In this document: positions 9,044 through 17,679 of the stretch, in pieces
Layout of the letters: every line of letters starts with the position of its first letter
Numbering within the stretch: position 1 is the first letter of the stretch
Source of the DNA: Bacteroidetes bacterium ADurb.Bin012
GTDB taxonomy: Bacteria > Bacteroidota > Bacteroidia > Bacteroidales > TTA-H9
Length of the DNA: 45,659 bases
Direction: 5' to 3'
NCBI GenBank assembly: GCA_002071415.1
Contig: MWFC01000013.1
Span: 1-45,659 of the forward strand
Position numbers and translations under genes: made by a program
The notes under the pieces: generated by a model
The model's database searches: none
What the model saw: only the letters and a program-made list of their open reading frames with translations
Told to the model about the DNA's origin: nothing

Positions 9044-10114
9044 TCAGGCATTTGCCTTTTCGAATTCTTCCATGCAAGCAATCAGAGCTTTTACACTTTC
9101 GATGGGCAAAGCATTGTATAAGGAGGCTCTAAAACCGCCTACTGAACGGTGACCTTTAATTCCAACCATTCCCTTGTTTTTTGCAAAGTCCATGAAGGCT
9201 TCCTCCTTGTCGGTATATTGGGGTTTCATTACAAAGCATACATTCATGAGCGAACGGCTGTCTTTTTCGGCTGTTCCCACGAACATCTTGCTCTGGTCGA
9301 TGTAGTCGTAAAGCAGATTAGCCTTTTGTTTGTTGATTTTTTCCATTTCGCTCACTCCGCCCAGCCCTTTGAGCCAGCGCAAGGTCTGCATAAGGGTGTA
9401 AATAGGTAGAACTGGAGGAGTATTGAATAACGATCCTTCCTTGATGTGTGTACGATAATCGAGCATGGTGGGAATATTGCGTTCCACTTTGCCCAGAACA
9501 TCTTCACGAATTATAACGAAAGCGACTCCTGCAGGACCGACGTTTTTCTGTGCACCTCCATATATGATGGCATATTTTGAAACGTCCAAAGGCCTGCTCA
9601 TGATGTCGGACGACATGTCGGCAACCAGAGGAACGGGGCTGTCGAGGTCTTCACGAAGTTCGGTTCCATAAATCGTGTTGTTGGTAGTAATGTGGAAGTA
9701 ATCTACATCGGTGGGAATGGTAAAACCCTTGGGGACATAGTTGAAATTTTTGTCGCTTGACGAAGCAGGTATGACTACTTCGCCAAAGAGTTTAGCTTCT
9801 TTGATGGCTTTTTTGGCCCATACGCCTGTTTCGAGATAGGCTGCTTTCTTGTTGAAGAGGTTGAATGGAACCATACAAAACTGCAAGGACGCACCCCCTC
9901 CCAGGAACAGTACATGATATCCTTCGGGAATGTGCAGTAGTTCTTTAAACAGAGCCACAGCCTCATCGATGATAGCCTGAAAGTCCTTACTGCGATGGGA
10001 GATTTCCAAAACACTCAAACCAGACCCGTTCAAGTCGAGTATAGCCTGAGCCGTGTTTTCGATGGCAACCCGCGGTAATATAGAAGGTCCCGCATTAAAA
10101 TTATGCTTTTTCAT
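9044..10114 (-). CDS. serC: Phosphoserine aminotransferase
   Basis: The 356-residue protein starts [14 protein letters not shown], the typical SerC N-terminus. It has the PLP-binding lysine K190 in [13 protein letters not shown] and the C-terminal [15 protein letters not shown] block. SerC transaminates 3-phosphohydroxypyruvate with glutamate to make phosphoserine for serine synthesis, and the same enzyme serves pyridoxal phosphate synthesis in organisms with that route. It appears monocistronic, with a promoter box upstream and a terminator just after. No serA or serB neighbour is present, although phosphoglycerate dehydrogenase often sits beside serC in related genomes. Confidence 0.97.
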   Translation of the reverse strand: MKKHNFNAGPSILPRVAIENTAQAILDLNGSGLSVLEISHRSKDFQAIIDEAVALFKELLHIPEGYHVLFLGGGASLQFCMVPFNLFNKKAAYLETGVWAKKAIKEAKLFGEVVIPASSSDKNFNYVPKGFTIPTDVDYFHITTNNTIYGTELREDLDSPVPLVADMSSDIMSRPLDVSKYAIIYGGAQKNVGPAGVAFVIIREDVLGKVERNIPTMLDYRTHIKEGSLFNTPPVLPIYTLMQTLRWLKGLGGVSEMEKINKQKANLLYDYIDQSKMFVGTAEKDSRSLMNVCFVMKPQYTDKEEAFMDFAKNKGMVGIKGHRSVGGFRASLYNALPIESVKALIACMEEFEKANA

Positions 10115-10164
10115 AGTTTTGAATTTTTAAGCAGATGATTCACCCGCATGAAATATTTTTACTG

Positions 10165-10195
10165 CAAAGGTATGGGTATATTTCCAAATATTCAA
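10165..10195 (-). promoter_or_regulatory. Promoter of serC
   Basis: On the minus strand, TTG (10195-10193) is followed by a 20-base spacer and TACCTTTG (10172-10165). The serC start codon at 10114 lies 50 bases beyond the box. Confidence 0.65.
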
Positions 10196-10273
10196 GTAAA
10201 AATCGGAAACAAATATTTCATTTGCTGACATCGTTTCTTTCTCTCCACTTTATGATTTTGTTGATAAATCCCT

Positions 10274-10281
10274 TATTTTTG
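10274..10281 (+). promoter_or_regulatory. -7 box for the SIMPL gene
   Basis: An exact TATTTTTG lies 29 bases before ATG 10311. The nearest TTTG (10257-10260) is only 13 bases away, so the -33 element is uncertain. Confidence 0.5.
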
Positions 10282-10310
10282 TTGATTCATCTCATTAAAT
10301 AAATTGAAAC

Positions 10311-11012
10311 ATGGAAAATAAGATTCCTGAATCCATTATTCTGGCTATAGGGCTGCTTTTGTTGGGCTCGATGATCAAAGGAGGTATAAAGGTTTTTTCG
10401 GAGCGCGACCGTATGGTAAGCGTAAAAGGCCTTTCTGAGATGGAAGTGCAAGCTAACCGTGTAATCTGGCCCCTTCTTTTTAAGGAAGTAGGCAATGATT
10501 TATTGGTTTTGTACGATAATTTAAAAGACAAAAATGAAGCTATTGTTTCTTTTTTGAAGAAAAATGGCATAAAAGACGAAGAGATAAGTATTTCTGCTCC
10601 TCAAGTCATCGATATGGAAGCCGATCGCTACCGAGCGGTCCCTTCTCCATACCGTTATAATATTACTTCGGTGATAACAGTCATGTCGGATAATGTAAAT
10701 CTGGTGCGCCGATTGATGAGTGAACAGGGAGAATTGCTCCAGAAAGGAATTGCCGTGGGAGGAGACGAATATCAATACAATGTGCAGTTTCTGTTTACCG
10801 GTCTGAACGATATCAAACCTCGGATGATAGAAGAAGCAACAAAGAACGCGCGTGCGGCAGCTGAAAAGTTTGCCAGAGATTCCAACAGCAAACTCGGGAA
10901 AATTAAGAGTGCCAATCAAGGTCAATTCACTATTAGCGACCGCGATGCCAATACCCCTTATATTAAGAATATTCGTGTGGTAAGCACCATCGATTATTAC
11001 TTGAAAGATTAA
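10311..11012 (+). CDS. SIMPL domain (DUF541) protein
   Basis: This 233-residue protein has one N-terminal membrane segment (about residues 8-25, ESIILAIGLLLLGSMIKGG), which is probably an uncleaved anchor. The remainder is a SIMPL domain beginning VSVKGLSEMEVQANRVIWPL and ending NIRVVSTIDYYLKD. Family members are periplasmic or surface-exposed; the domain is named after a mouse signalling protein, and bacterial functions are largely unknown (one member, BP26 of Brucella, forms ring assemblies). A small lipoprotein gene follows after 80 bases on the same strand. Confidence 0.88.
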   Translation: MENKIPESIILAIGLLLLGSMIKGGIKVFSERDRMVSVKGLSEMEVQANRVIWPLLFKEVGNDLLVLYDNLKDKNEAIVSFLKKNGIKDEEISISAPQVIDMEADRYRAVPSPYRYNITSVITVMSDNVNLVRRLMSEQGELLQKGIAVGGDEYQYNVQFLFTGLNDIKPRMIEEATKNARAAAEKFARDSNSKLGKIKSANQGQFTISDRDANTPYIKNIRVVSTIDYYLKD

Positions 11013-11092
11013 ACTTTTTTGATATTGAGGTCGATAGAGAGAGGGGTGTGGTGTAAAAATAAACAATTCAATGCCTTATAAAATATTTCATT

Positions 11093-11437
11093 ATGAATAA
11101 AATATTTTGCTGGTTTTTTATTTTTCTCTTGATGGCGGGTTGTTATCGCTCCAACAATCCTCAGAAAGTGGCCGAGATTTTTCTCCACGATATAAGTACG
11201 GGTAATTTTCGTCATGCTCGTAAATATGTTACCCCAAATACCCTCAGCTACCTGATTAATGCCGAATCAATACTACCACTGCATGATTCTATCAAATCTC
11301 ATCCTGTTTTCTATAAAATCGAAAAAATTGAAATGAATGGAGATACCGCAAGATGTGACATAATCTGGGATGAAACCAAAGAAAATTTACTCATTATTCG
11401 ACAACAAGGCCGATGGTTGGTGGATTTAAATATCTAA
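11093..11437 (+). CDS. Small lipoprotein, DUF4878-like
   Basis: The 114-residue protein has a clear lipoprotein signal, a hydrophobic stretch ending LLMAGC with the lipidated Cys at 17. The mature part (NNPQKVAEIFLHDISTGNFRHA and later IRQQGRWLVDLNI) follows the pattern of DUF4878/NTF2-like small lipoproteins, in which a helical pair packs on a curved sheet. Role unknown. It lies downstream of the SIMPL gene and may share its transcript. A 6-bp hairpin without a strong T-run (11508-11526) lies about 70 bases after the stop. Confidence 0.75.
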   Translation: MNKIFCWFFIFLLMAGCYRSNNPQKVAEIFLHDISTGNFRHARKYVTPNTLSYLINAESILPLHDSIKSHPVFYKIEKIEMNGDTARCDIIWDETKENLLIIRQQGRWLVDLNI

Positions 11438-11776
11438 TAACTGCCATGCAATCGAGAAGAGATTTTCTTGGCAATTCGAGAGAATGAATAGAATTTTGAT
11501 GGTTTCGAGGAGAGCCTATTTCTCCTGTTATTCCAAATTATGGAGTAGGAAATATTTTTTTACGGTTTAAAGAAGTAGATAAGAGAGGCTTATTCGGAAA
11601 TTTCTGACCGATGATTCGGAATTCTGTGTTTCGATATTTCGACAATGTTCATTCGTTCGAATAAAGATGTTTGTATTTTTGTAAATTCATGGAAGCTCGA
11701 GATTATTTAATCAGGTTTTATTGAATGATTTTCATGATGAGTTATTGCTAATTATTGACCCCATAAACACAGATCG
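11438..11776 (+). other. Intergenic stretch before the MscS gene
   Basis: No convincing coding frame is seen. It contains an imperfect terminator-like hairpin AGGAGA/TCTCCT at 11508-11526, the short inverted repeat ATTCG/CGAAT at 11651-11662, and a TATTTTTG promoter box at 11674-11681. Confidence 0.5.
11674..11681 (+). promoter_or_regulatory. -7 box for the MscS-family gene
   Basis: An exact TATTTTTG lies 95 bases before ATG 11777, implying a leader of roughly 90 bases. No TTG is visible at the -33 distance. Confidence 0.4.
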
Positions 11777-13048
11777 ATGGATAAATATTTAAGAGAATTG
11801 GGTTTGCAATTTGAAAATTGGCTGATTTCGATAGGTTTTTCTGATTTTTGGGCCGAAAAGATTGCTGATTATATTTGGCTTTTTTCGTCTTTGGTTCTTT
11901 CTGTTCTTATTTACTATCTGGTACGCAACATCGTTTACAGGATAGTCAAACGCATAGCCAGACGATCGAAAAGCCTGTTCGACGATTTTCTTTTGCAGCG
12001 TAAATTTTTCCAGAGGCTTTGCTATTTAGTACCGGCCTTTATTTTCAAGGGATTTCTTCCTATCGTCATAAGTGAAATGACGGGTCTTATTGCCTTTCTT
12101 GATACTCTTGTATCTCTTTACATTGTTTTTGTCTTTCTTATCACTATAGATGCTTTTTTAAATGCTGTCCACGATTTATATTTAACTACACCGATATCGA
12201 AAAACAAACCCATCAAGGGGTTTATCCAGATTCTGAAAATCATCATTTATTTTATAGGTGCAGTGGTGGTTATCGCCATTCTGCTCAAGCGAAATCCTCT
12301 GGCAATTCTTGGCGGGCTGGGTGCCATTTCGGCTATTTTGTTATTGATTTTTAGGGATAGCATACTTGGTTTCGTTGCTGGAATTCAGCTATCGGCCAAC
12401 AATATGGTCATGATTGGCGATTGGATAACCATGCAAAAGTATGATGTGGATGGAACTGTTTTGGAAATTACGCTAACGACAGTAAAAGTAGAGAATTTTG
12501 ACAAGACGATTTCGTTTGTACCTGCATATACATTGGTTTCTGACTCATTCCGCAACTGGAGAGGCATGGAAGAAGCCGGGGGAAGGCGTATTGCTCGTTC
12601 TCTTCAAATTGATATGGGAAGTGTAAAATTTTGTACTCCCGAAATGTTAGAACAATTTGCGCAAATCAAACTAATAAGGGATTATGTGTTGAAGAAGGAA
12701 GAAGAACTTAGACTATTTAACCAGCAATTTGGTGTTGATGGTTCTGTGGTAGTTAATGGCCGCCGGCAGACCAATCTTGGAATTTTCAGAGCTTACATCC
12801 GTGAATATCTGAAAAGCAATCCCGATGTACATCAGGGAATGACAGTTATGGTAAGACATCTGGCTCCTACTGAAAAAGGGATCCCCTTGCAGGTTTATTG
12901 TTTTGCCAAAACTACCCGTTGGGAAACTTATGAAAAGATTCAGGCCGATATTTTCGATCATTTGATTGCCGTTTTACCCTATTTCGAATTGAAGGTATTC
13001 CAGAATCCAACCGGAAGCGATTTTAGGGCTTTGGTGGGCCAATCGTAA
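11777..13048 (+). CDS. Mechanosensitive channel, MscS family (YbdG/MscM-like)
   Basis: The 423-residue protein has about five hydrophobic helices in its first 200 residues. They end in the pore-lining segment LGGLGAISAILLLIF, then RDSILGFVAGIQLSANNMV and the start of the beta domain (GDWITMQKYDVDGTVLEI). The length, the extra N-terminal helices and the GGRRIARSLQID block after the beta domain are closer to Escherichia coli YbdG (about 415 residues) than to the shorter MscS. Family members are inner-membrane channels that open under membrane tension and release osmolytes on hypo-osmotic shock. It stands alone between two 300-base gaps. Confidence 0.93.
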   Translation: MDKYLRELGLQFENWLISIGFSDFWAEKIADYIWLFSSLVLSVLIYYLVRNIVYRIVKRIARRSKSLFDDFLLQRKFFQRLCYLVPAFIFKGFLPIVISEMTGLIAFLDTLVSLYIVFVFLITIDAFLNAVHDLYLTTPISKNKPIKGFIQILKIIIYFIGAVVVIAILLKRNPLAILGGLGAISAILLLIFRDSILGFVAGIQLSANNMVMIGDWITMQKYDVDGTVLEITLTTVKVENFDKTISFVPAYTLVSDSFRNWRGMEEAGGRRIARSLQIDMGSVKFCTPEMLEQFAQIKLIRDYVLKKEEELRLFNQQFGVDGSVVVNGRRQTNLGIFRAYIREYLKSNPDVHQGMTVMVRHLAPTEKGIPLQVYCFAKTTRWETYEKIQADIFDHLIAVLPYFELKVFQNPTGSDFRALVGQS

Positions 13049-13365
13049 GGATGTCCATTTTTATGGTTCATTTGCTGGCTAAATTTCATTGATTTTTTTG
13101 AACGGAATTTGCGTTTTGTTTTTCTATTGGCCTTATTATTTAGGAATGATGGATGAGAAAGAAAATAAAATATTTATATTGCTCACTTGTATCGTTACAA
13201 TAAACTATAAATGAATTTTTTGAATGAGTATTTTTCATTTAGAATTATTTTAAATTAGTAGAAAGTCGAGGCGAAGTTCTTGCAAACGTTTTCGGTATCT
13301 CAATTATAATATGTAATTTCGTCAATTCAAATGGCGATTATTATTTTAAACTAAAAATTAATTAT
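13049..13365 (+). other. Intergenic stretch before the oxidoreductase operon
   Basis: Very AT-rich, with no coding frame and no terminator-like hairpin that I can support. A near-match to the -7 promoter box, TAATTTCG, lies near 13313, with one mismatch to TAnnTTTG; it is the best candidate for the operon promoter. Confidence 0.4.
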
Positions 13366-13587
13366 ATGGCAAAAGTACAAGGAGATGTAGTCATTGATAT
13401 TGAACAATGTAAAGGCTGTGAACTTTGTAATGTTGCCTGCCCTTTAAATGTGCTGGCAATATCGGCCGAGGTGAATAGCAAAGGCTATCATTATGCAATC
13501 AAGGTAAACGGGAATTGCAATGGTTGTTCAAATTGTGCAGTTGTGTGTCCTGATGGTGTAATCACCGTTTATAGAGCTAAGGTTTAA
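13366..13587 (+). CDS. 2-oxoacid:ferredoxin oxidoreductase, ferredoxin-type (delta) subunit
   Basis: A 73-residue two-cluster ferredoxin. The motif CKGCELCNVACP is followed by CNGCSNCAVVCP, each giving three Cys of one [4Fe-4S] cluster plus a Cys-Pro completing the other. It is the electron-exit subunit of a four-subunit oxoacid oxidoreductase, passing electrons from the thiamine-diphosphate subunit to soluble ferredoxin. First gene of an operon: the alpha subunit starts 20 bases later. Confidence 0.93.
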   Translation: MAKVQGDVVIDIEQCKGCELCNVACPLNVLAISAEVNSKGYHYAIKVNGNCNGCSNCAVVCPDGVITVYRAKV

Positions 13588-13607
13588 CAACTTTTAAAAG
13601 AAAAGGC

Positions 13608-14690
13608 ATGAAAGAATTAAGGTTAATGAAAGGCAACGAAGCATTTGCTGAGGCTGCCATCAGAGCGGGAGCGGATGCCTATTTTGGTTATCCAATTACA
13701 CCGCAGAGCGAAGTTATGGAGTATTTAATGGCGGAAAAACCTTATGAGCGCACGGGTATGATTGTTCTTCAATCGGAAAGTGAGCTTGGGGCGATTAACA
13801 TGGTTTATGGAGCTGCTGCCTGCGGCAAGCGTGCTTTAACCTCTTCCTCGAGCCCTGGTATCAGTCTTATGCAGGAAGGTATATCCTATATTGCGGGGTC
13901 TGAATTGCCTTGCCTCATCATGAATGTAGTAAGAGGTGGTCCTGGCTTGGGAACCATACAGCCCTCGCAAAGTGATTATTTTCAAGCTACCAAAGGAGGC
14001 GGACATGGCGATTACAGGCTTATAGTCCTTGCTCCTTCATCGGTTCAGGAAATGTTCGATTTTGTTAGCTTAGGTTTTGAACTGGCTTTCAAATACCGAA
14101 ATCCTGTGATGATGCTCTCAGACGGAGTTATTGGGCAGATGATGGAAAAAGTGGAGCTGAGCGAACAGCAGGGAAGGCTCACCAACCAGCAGATCGACGA
14201 ACTTTATCCATGGGCTACCACCGGGAAGAAACCCGGCAAGGAACGCCGCATCATCACTTCTCTCGAATTAGACCCTGGCAGGCAGGAAAAACACAATCTA
14301 AAGCTGCAAGAAAAATACCGCAAAATTGAAACAACAGAGGTCAGGTATGAAACGCTGCATTGCGATGACGCCGAATATCTACTGGTTGCCTTTGGTTCGT
14401 CGGCTCGTATTTGCCAGAAAGCTATGGATTTGGGCCGTTCGAAAGGAATCAAAATTGGACTTATGCGACCCATTACTCTTTATCCTTTCCCCTATTCAAT
14501 AATAGAACAACTTTCGAAACAGGTGAAAGGAATTCTGGTTGTCGAGCTCAATGCCGGCCAGATGATCGAAGATGTTCGTCTGGGATCGCACGACAGAATA
14601 AAGGTTGAACATTATGGCCGTTTTGGCGGAATGATTCCCTCTCCGGTCGATGTATTATATGCAATGGAAAAACAAATTATTGGAGGTTAA
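13608..14690 (+). CDS. vorB: 2-oxoacid:ferredoxin oxidoreductase alpha subunit (VorB/KorA type)
   Basis: The 360-residue protein has the pyrimidine-binding domain of the pyruvate-ferredoxin-oxidoreductase superfamily: GNEAFAEAAIRAGADAYFGYPITPQSE at the start and LTSSSSPGISLMQEGISY. It also has the domain-II block near residue 255 (YLLVAFGSSARICQKAMD), ending in EHYGRFGGMIPSP. The split four-gene order (ferredoxin, alpha, beta, gamma) is that of VOR/KOR enzymes, which decarboxylate branched 2-oxoacids or 2-oxoglutarate to acyl-CoA and reduce ferredoxin. Sequence alone does not settle the substrate. Homologues in this phylum are usually named 3-methyl-2-oxobutanoate dehydrogenase VorB. Confidence 0.9.
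   Translation: MKELRLMKGNEAFAEAAIRAGADAYFGYPITPQSEVMEYLMAEKPYERTGMIVLQSESELGAINMVYGAAACGKRALTSSSSPGISLMQEGISYIAGSELPCLIMNVVRGGPGLGTIQPSQSDYFQATKGGGHGDYRLIVLAPSSVQEMFDFVSLGFELAFKYRNPVMMLSDGVIGQMMEKVELSEQQGRLTNQQIDELYPWATTGKKPGKERRIITSLELDPGRQEKHNLKLQEKYRKIETTEVRYETLHCDDAEYLLVAFGSSARICQKAMDLGRSKGIKIGLMRPITLYPFPYSIIEQLSKQVKGILVVELNAGQMIEDVRLGSHDRIKVEHYGRFGGMIPSPVDVLYAMEKQIIGG
14682..14686 (+). promoter_or_regulatory. Shine-Dalgarno-like site of the beta subunit
   Basis: GGAGG lies inside the last codons of the alpha subunit, 8 bases before ATG 14695. It supports that start over the upstream ATG 14650, which would overlap the alpha gene by 41 bases. Confidence 0.6.
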
Positions 14691-14694
14691 AAAA

Positions 14695-15492
14695 ATGACA
14701 CAAAATTTTGATATACCCGAAATTCGTACCCCGGAAAATTTAGTTTATAAAAAAACCAGTGTGCTTACGGATAATGTCCTTCATTACTGTCCGGGATGTG
14801 GTCATGGAACTACGCACAGATTGATAGCCGAAGTGATCGAAGAAATGGGAATACAAAGCGAAGTCATCGGCGTGGCACCTGTGGGGTGTTCCGTAATGGC
14901 TTACAATTATTTCGATATCGATATGCAGGAAGCAGCGCATGGTAGGGCGCCAGCACTTGCCACAGCCATCAAACGTGTATTTCCCGAAAAATTTGTATTT
15001 ACTTATCAGGGCGATGGCGATCTTGCGGCTATTGGTACTGGTGAAACCATTCATGCATGCAACCGTGGCGAAAATATTACCATCATTTTTATCAATAATG
15101 CCATTTATGGTATGACGGGCGGGCAGATGGCTCCTACTACACTTCCCGATATGCCAACCAGTACTTGTCCTTATGGCCGCGATGTAAAAATAATGGGAAA
15201 TCCGCTAAAAATTACCGAATTATTAGCCATGCTTCCTGGAACGTACTATGTTACTCGCCAGGCTGTGCATTCTCCAGCTCTGGTCAGAAGAGCCAAAAAG
15301 GCCATCCGAATGGCTTTCGAAAATCAGAAGCTCGATCGGGGAGTTAGCTTCATCGAAATTGTATCCAATTGCAATTCGGGCTGGAAATTAACCCCTGTGC
15401 AGGCCATCAAATGGCTCGAGGAAAATATGTTGCCGTTTTATCCACTTGGCGATTTAAAAGTAAACGGCGAATTGGTTAAAAAATCAGAATAA
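14695..15492 (+). CDS. 2-oxoacid:ferredoxin oxidoreductase beta subunit (thiamine diphosphate)
   Basis: The 265-residue protein carries CPGCGHGTTHRL near the N-terminus and the thiamine-diphosphate/Mg motif GDGDLAAIG with NNAIYGMTGGQMAPTT. It forms the catalytic site with the alpha subunit, taking a 2-oxoacid to the acyl-CoA. I chose ATG 14695, 4 bases after the alpha stop and behind a GGAGG. The open frame extends to ATG 14650, but the extra 15 residues overlap the alpha gene and precede the homologous N-terminus. The gamma gene starts 23 bases downstream. Confidence 0.92.
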   Translation: MTQNFDIPEIRTPENLVYKKTSVLTDNVLHYCPGCGHGTTHRLIAEVIEEMGIQSEVIGVAPVGCSVMAYNYFDIDMQEAAHGRAPALATAIKRVFPEKFVFTYQGDGDLAAIGTGETIHACNRGENITIIFINNAIYGMTGGQMAPTTLPDMPTSTCPYGRDVKIMGNPLKITELLAMLPGTYYVTRQAVHSPALVRRAKKAIRMAFENQKLDRGVSFIEIVSNCNSGWKLTPVQAIKWLEENMLPFYPLGDLKVNGELVKKSE

Positions 15493-15515
15493 TAATCTAA
15501 TACCTTTAATTACTT

Positions 15516-16067
15516 ATGACTGAAGAAATTATCATAGCCGGATTTGGGGGGCAGGGAGTCCTTTCGATGGGCAAGATTCTGGCTTATTCGGGACTTATGC
15601 AAGGCCAGGAAGTTAGCTGGATGCCTTCTTATGGCCCTGAAATGCGGGGTGGAACAGCTAATGTTACGGTTATTCTGAGCGATGAGAGAATTAGCAGTCC
15701 TGTAATTAGTCAATTCGATACTGCCATCATTCTGAATCAACAATCGCTCGATAAATTCGAAAACAGTGTTAAACCCGGCGGCCTTTTGCTCTACGACCCT
15801 AATGGCATTTCTCGCCACCCTCAACGAAAAGATATCAATATCTACAAAGTCGAAGCAACTACGGAGGCAGCAAAAATGGGTGCCACAAAAGTTTTTAACA
15901 TGATCGTGCTGGGAGCCTATCTGAAGCTTAAACCCATCGTCAAGCTCGAAAATATAGAAAAAGGCCTTACTGAATCTCTCCCAGCCCGTCATCATAAACT
16001 GATTCCCCTTAACCTTGAAGCAATTAAAAAAGGCATGGAAATTGTCGAAATCGTTCATGTTGTTTAA
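15516..16067 (+). CDS. 2-oxoacid:ferredoxin oxidoreductase gamma subunit
   Basis: The 183-residue protein matches the gamma domain: IIIAGFGGQGVLSMGKILAYSG, then WMPSYGPEMRGGTANVTV and FDTAIILNQQSLDKF. In this superfamily the gamma subunit helps bind coenzyme A. It is the last gene of the operon and is followed by a strong terminator 29 bases after the stop. Confidence 0.92.
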   Translation: MTEEIIIAGFGGQGVLSMGKILAYSGLMQGQEVSWMPSYGPEMRGGTANVTVILSDERISSPVISQFDTAIILNQQSLDKFENSVKPGGLLLYDPNGISRHPQRKDINIYKVEATTEAAKMGATKVFNMIVLGAYLKLKPIVKLENIEKGLTESLPARHHKLIPLNLEAIKKGMEIVEIVHVV

Positions 16068-16096
16068 AGTTCGAATCAAAAGTCGAATCATCAAAA

Positions 16097-16127
16097 CCCT
16101 GTTAATTACTTAACAGGGCTTTTTTTT
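16097..16127 (+). terminator. Terminator of the oxidoreductase operon (possibly bidirectional)
   Basis: A perfect 9-bp stem CCCTGTTAA/TTAACAGGG with loop TTAC is followed by CTTTTTTTT. On the minus strand the same hairpin is followed by TTTTG, 17 bases after the cca stop codon, so it may also end cca transcripts. Confidence 0.92.
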
Positions 16128-16143
16128 ATATCCTTTGTCAAAT

Positions 16144-17622
16144 TTAATTGGAGGTATCTTCCAATTTTTGTTGAGTTATGTATCTTTTTCTTATTTCTTC
16201 TATATTGCCCGAAGTAACCAGACCTAAATTATTGCCTTCTTTCACCATATAATCGAAGGCTTCTTCATAATCGTTATGAATCGTTCCTTCGAGGATAGCT
16301 TCCTTGATGGCGTTTTTTATAACACCCACAGGATGGGAGGGAGGTATTCCGAAGGCTTCCATAATGATATCACCAGTGATAGGAGGTTGAAAATTTCTTA
16401 TTCGGTCTCTTTCTTCCACTTCATTTATTCTTTTGCGTACCTGTCGAAAATTTTCGAGATATTTTTTTACTTTTTCCGGATTTTTAGAAGTAACATCGGC
16501 TTCGCAAAGTGTCATCAGATCGTCGATCAGGTCTCCGGCTTCGAAAATCAGGCGGCGTATGGCCGAATCGGTTACTCCCTTGTCAACGAGAGCGATGGGG
16601 CGCAGATGAAGCATCACCAGTTTCGAAACATATTCCATTTTTTCGTTCATAGGGAGTTTGAATTTTCTGAAGAGCTGAACCACCATTTTGGCTCCTTTGG
16701 TTTCGTGTCCATGAAAGGTCCAGCCGGTTTCTTCGTCGAAACGTCGAGTAGCGGGTTTACCGATGTCGTGAAGCAAAGCAGCCCATCGCAGCCACAGGTT
16801 ATCTGATTTTTGGGAAAGTTTATCGAGGACTTCCAATGTATGTTTGAAGTTATCTTTATGCCCCTTTCCGTCGATGTATTCTATGCCTTCGAGGGCTACG
16901 AATTCGGGGAAAAATTGACCAAGCAATCCTGACCTGTGTAACAGATTCAAACCATTGGAAGGCTTCTCGCACATTAGTATTTTATTGAATTCATCTATAG
17001 TGCGTTCGATGGAAACTATCTGGATTCGAGGAGCATTTTCTTTGATGGAAGCGAAGACTTTGAAGTGAATGGTAAAATTCAGATGTGTAGCAAATCGAAT
17101 GGCACGCATCATCCTGAGTGGATCATCCGAAAAAGTAGCCAAAGGATCGAGGGGTGTGCATATAATTTTATTTTTCAAGTCGTTTTCTCCATGAAAGGGA
17201 TCGATCAAAGTTCCAAAGTCATTGACATTCAGACTTATTGCCATAGCATTGATGGTAAAATCACGACGTTTTAAATCGTCCTCCAGTGTACCGGGCTCTA
17301 CGTCGGGTTTACGTGAATCTTTATGATAGGATTCTTTTCTGGCTCCTACAAATTCTAATTTCCAGTTATCGTTATATTTTAAACTTGCGGTTCCAAAAGT
17401 TTTATAAACCGAGACTTTTGGAGATGGCTGCATGGCATCTGCCACTGAACGAGCAAACTCGATTCCATTGCCTACCACAAGAATATCTATGTCCTTCGAC
17501 TCATATCCCAGTATTAAGTCGCGAACAAATCCCCCCACAATATAAACCTCGATATTCTGATTACTCGCAACTTTTTGTATGAGCTGAAAAATGGGTTGTT
17601 CGATTATTTTGCGATAATCCAT
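16144..17622 (-). CDS. cca: CCA-adding tRNA nucleotidyltransferase with HD domain
   Basis: The 492-residue protein has the class II nucleotidyltransferase head (GGFVRDLILG at 30-39, catalytic D44 and D46 in KDIDIL). Next come RRDFTINAMA (119-128), the helical ERTIDEFNKIL region, and a C-terminal HD domain (H261, H285-D286 in LLHDIGKPATRR). It adds or repairs the 3' CCA of tRNAs. Neither tRNA gene in this window encodes CCA, which fits an essential role. Downstream it converges on the oxidoreductase operon. Confidence 0.95.
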   Translation of the reverse strand: MDYRKIIEQPIFQLIQKVASNQNIEVYIVGGFVRDLILGYESKDIDILVVGNGIEFARSVADAMQPSPKVSVYKTFGTASLKYNDNWKLEFVGARKESYHKDSRKPDVEPGTLEDDLKRRDFTINAMAISLNVNDFGTLIDPFHGENDLKNKIICTPLDPLATFSDDPLRMMRAIRFATHLNFTIHFKVFASIKENAPRIQIVSIERTIDEFNKILMCEKPSNGLNLLHRSGLLGQFFPEFVALEGIEYIDGKGHKDNFKHTLEVLDKLSQKSDNLWLRWAALLHDIGKPATRRFDEETGWTFHGHETKGAKMVVQLFRKFKLPMNEKMEYVSKLVMLHLRPIALVDKGVTDSAIRRLIFEAGDLIDDLMTLCEADVTSKNPEKVKKYLENFRQVRKRINEVEERDRIRNFQPPITGDIIMEAFGIPPSHPVGVIKNAIKEAILEGTIHNDYEEAFDYMVKEGNNLGLVTSGNIEEIRKRYITQQKLEDTSN

Positions 17623-17640
17623 AATTATTTATAAAGGGTG

Positions 17641-17648
17641 CAAATTTA
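17641..17648 (-). promoter_or_regulatory. -7 box for cca
   Basis: On the minus strand TAAATTTG (17648-17641) lies 18 bases before the cca ATG at 17622. The implied leader is only about 12 bases. Confidence 0.5.
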
Positions 17649-17679
17649 CCCTTTTCGGCCCAAGAAAGAACAGTAGCTG

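Noticed and set aside
14650..14694. Longer N-terminus for the oxidoreductase beta subunit
   Set aside because: The 15 extra residues overlap the alpha gene, while ATG 14695 has a GGAGG at good spacing and matches the family start.
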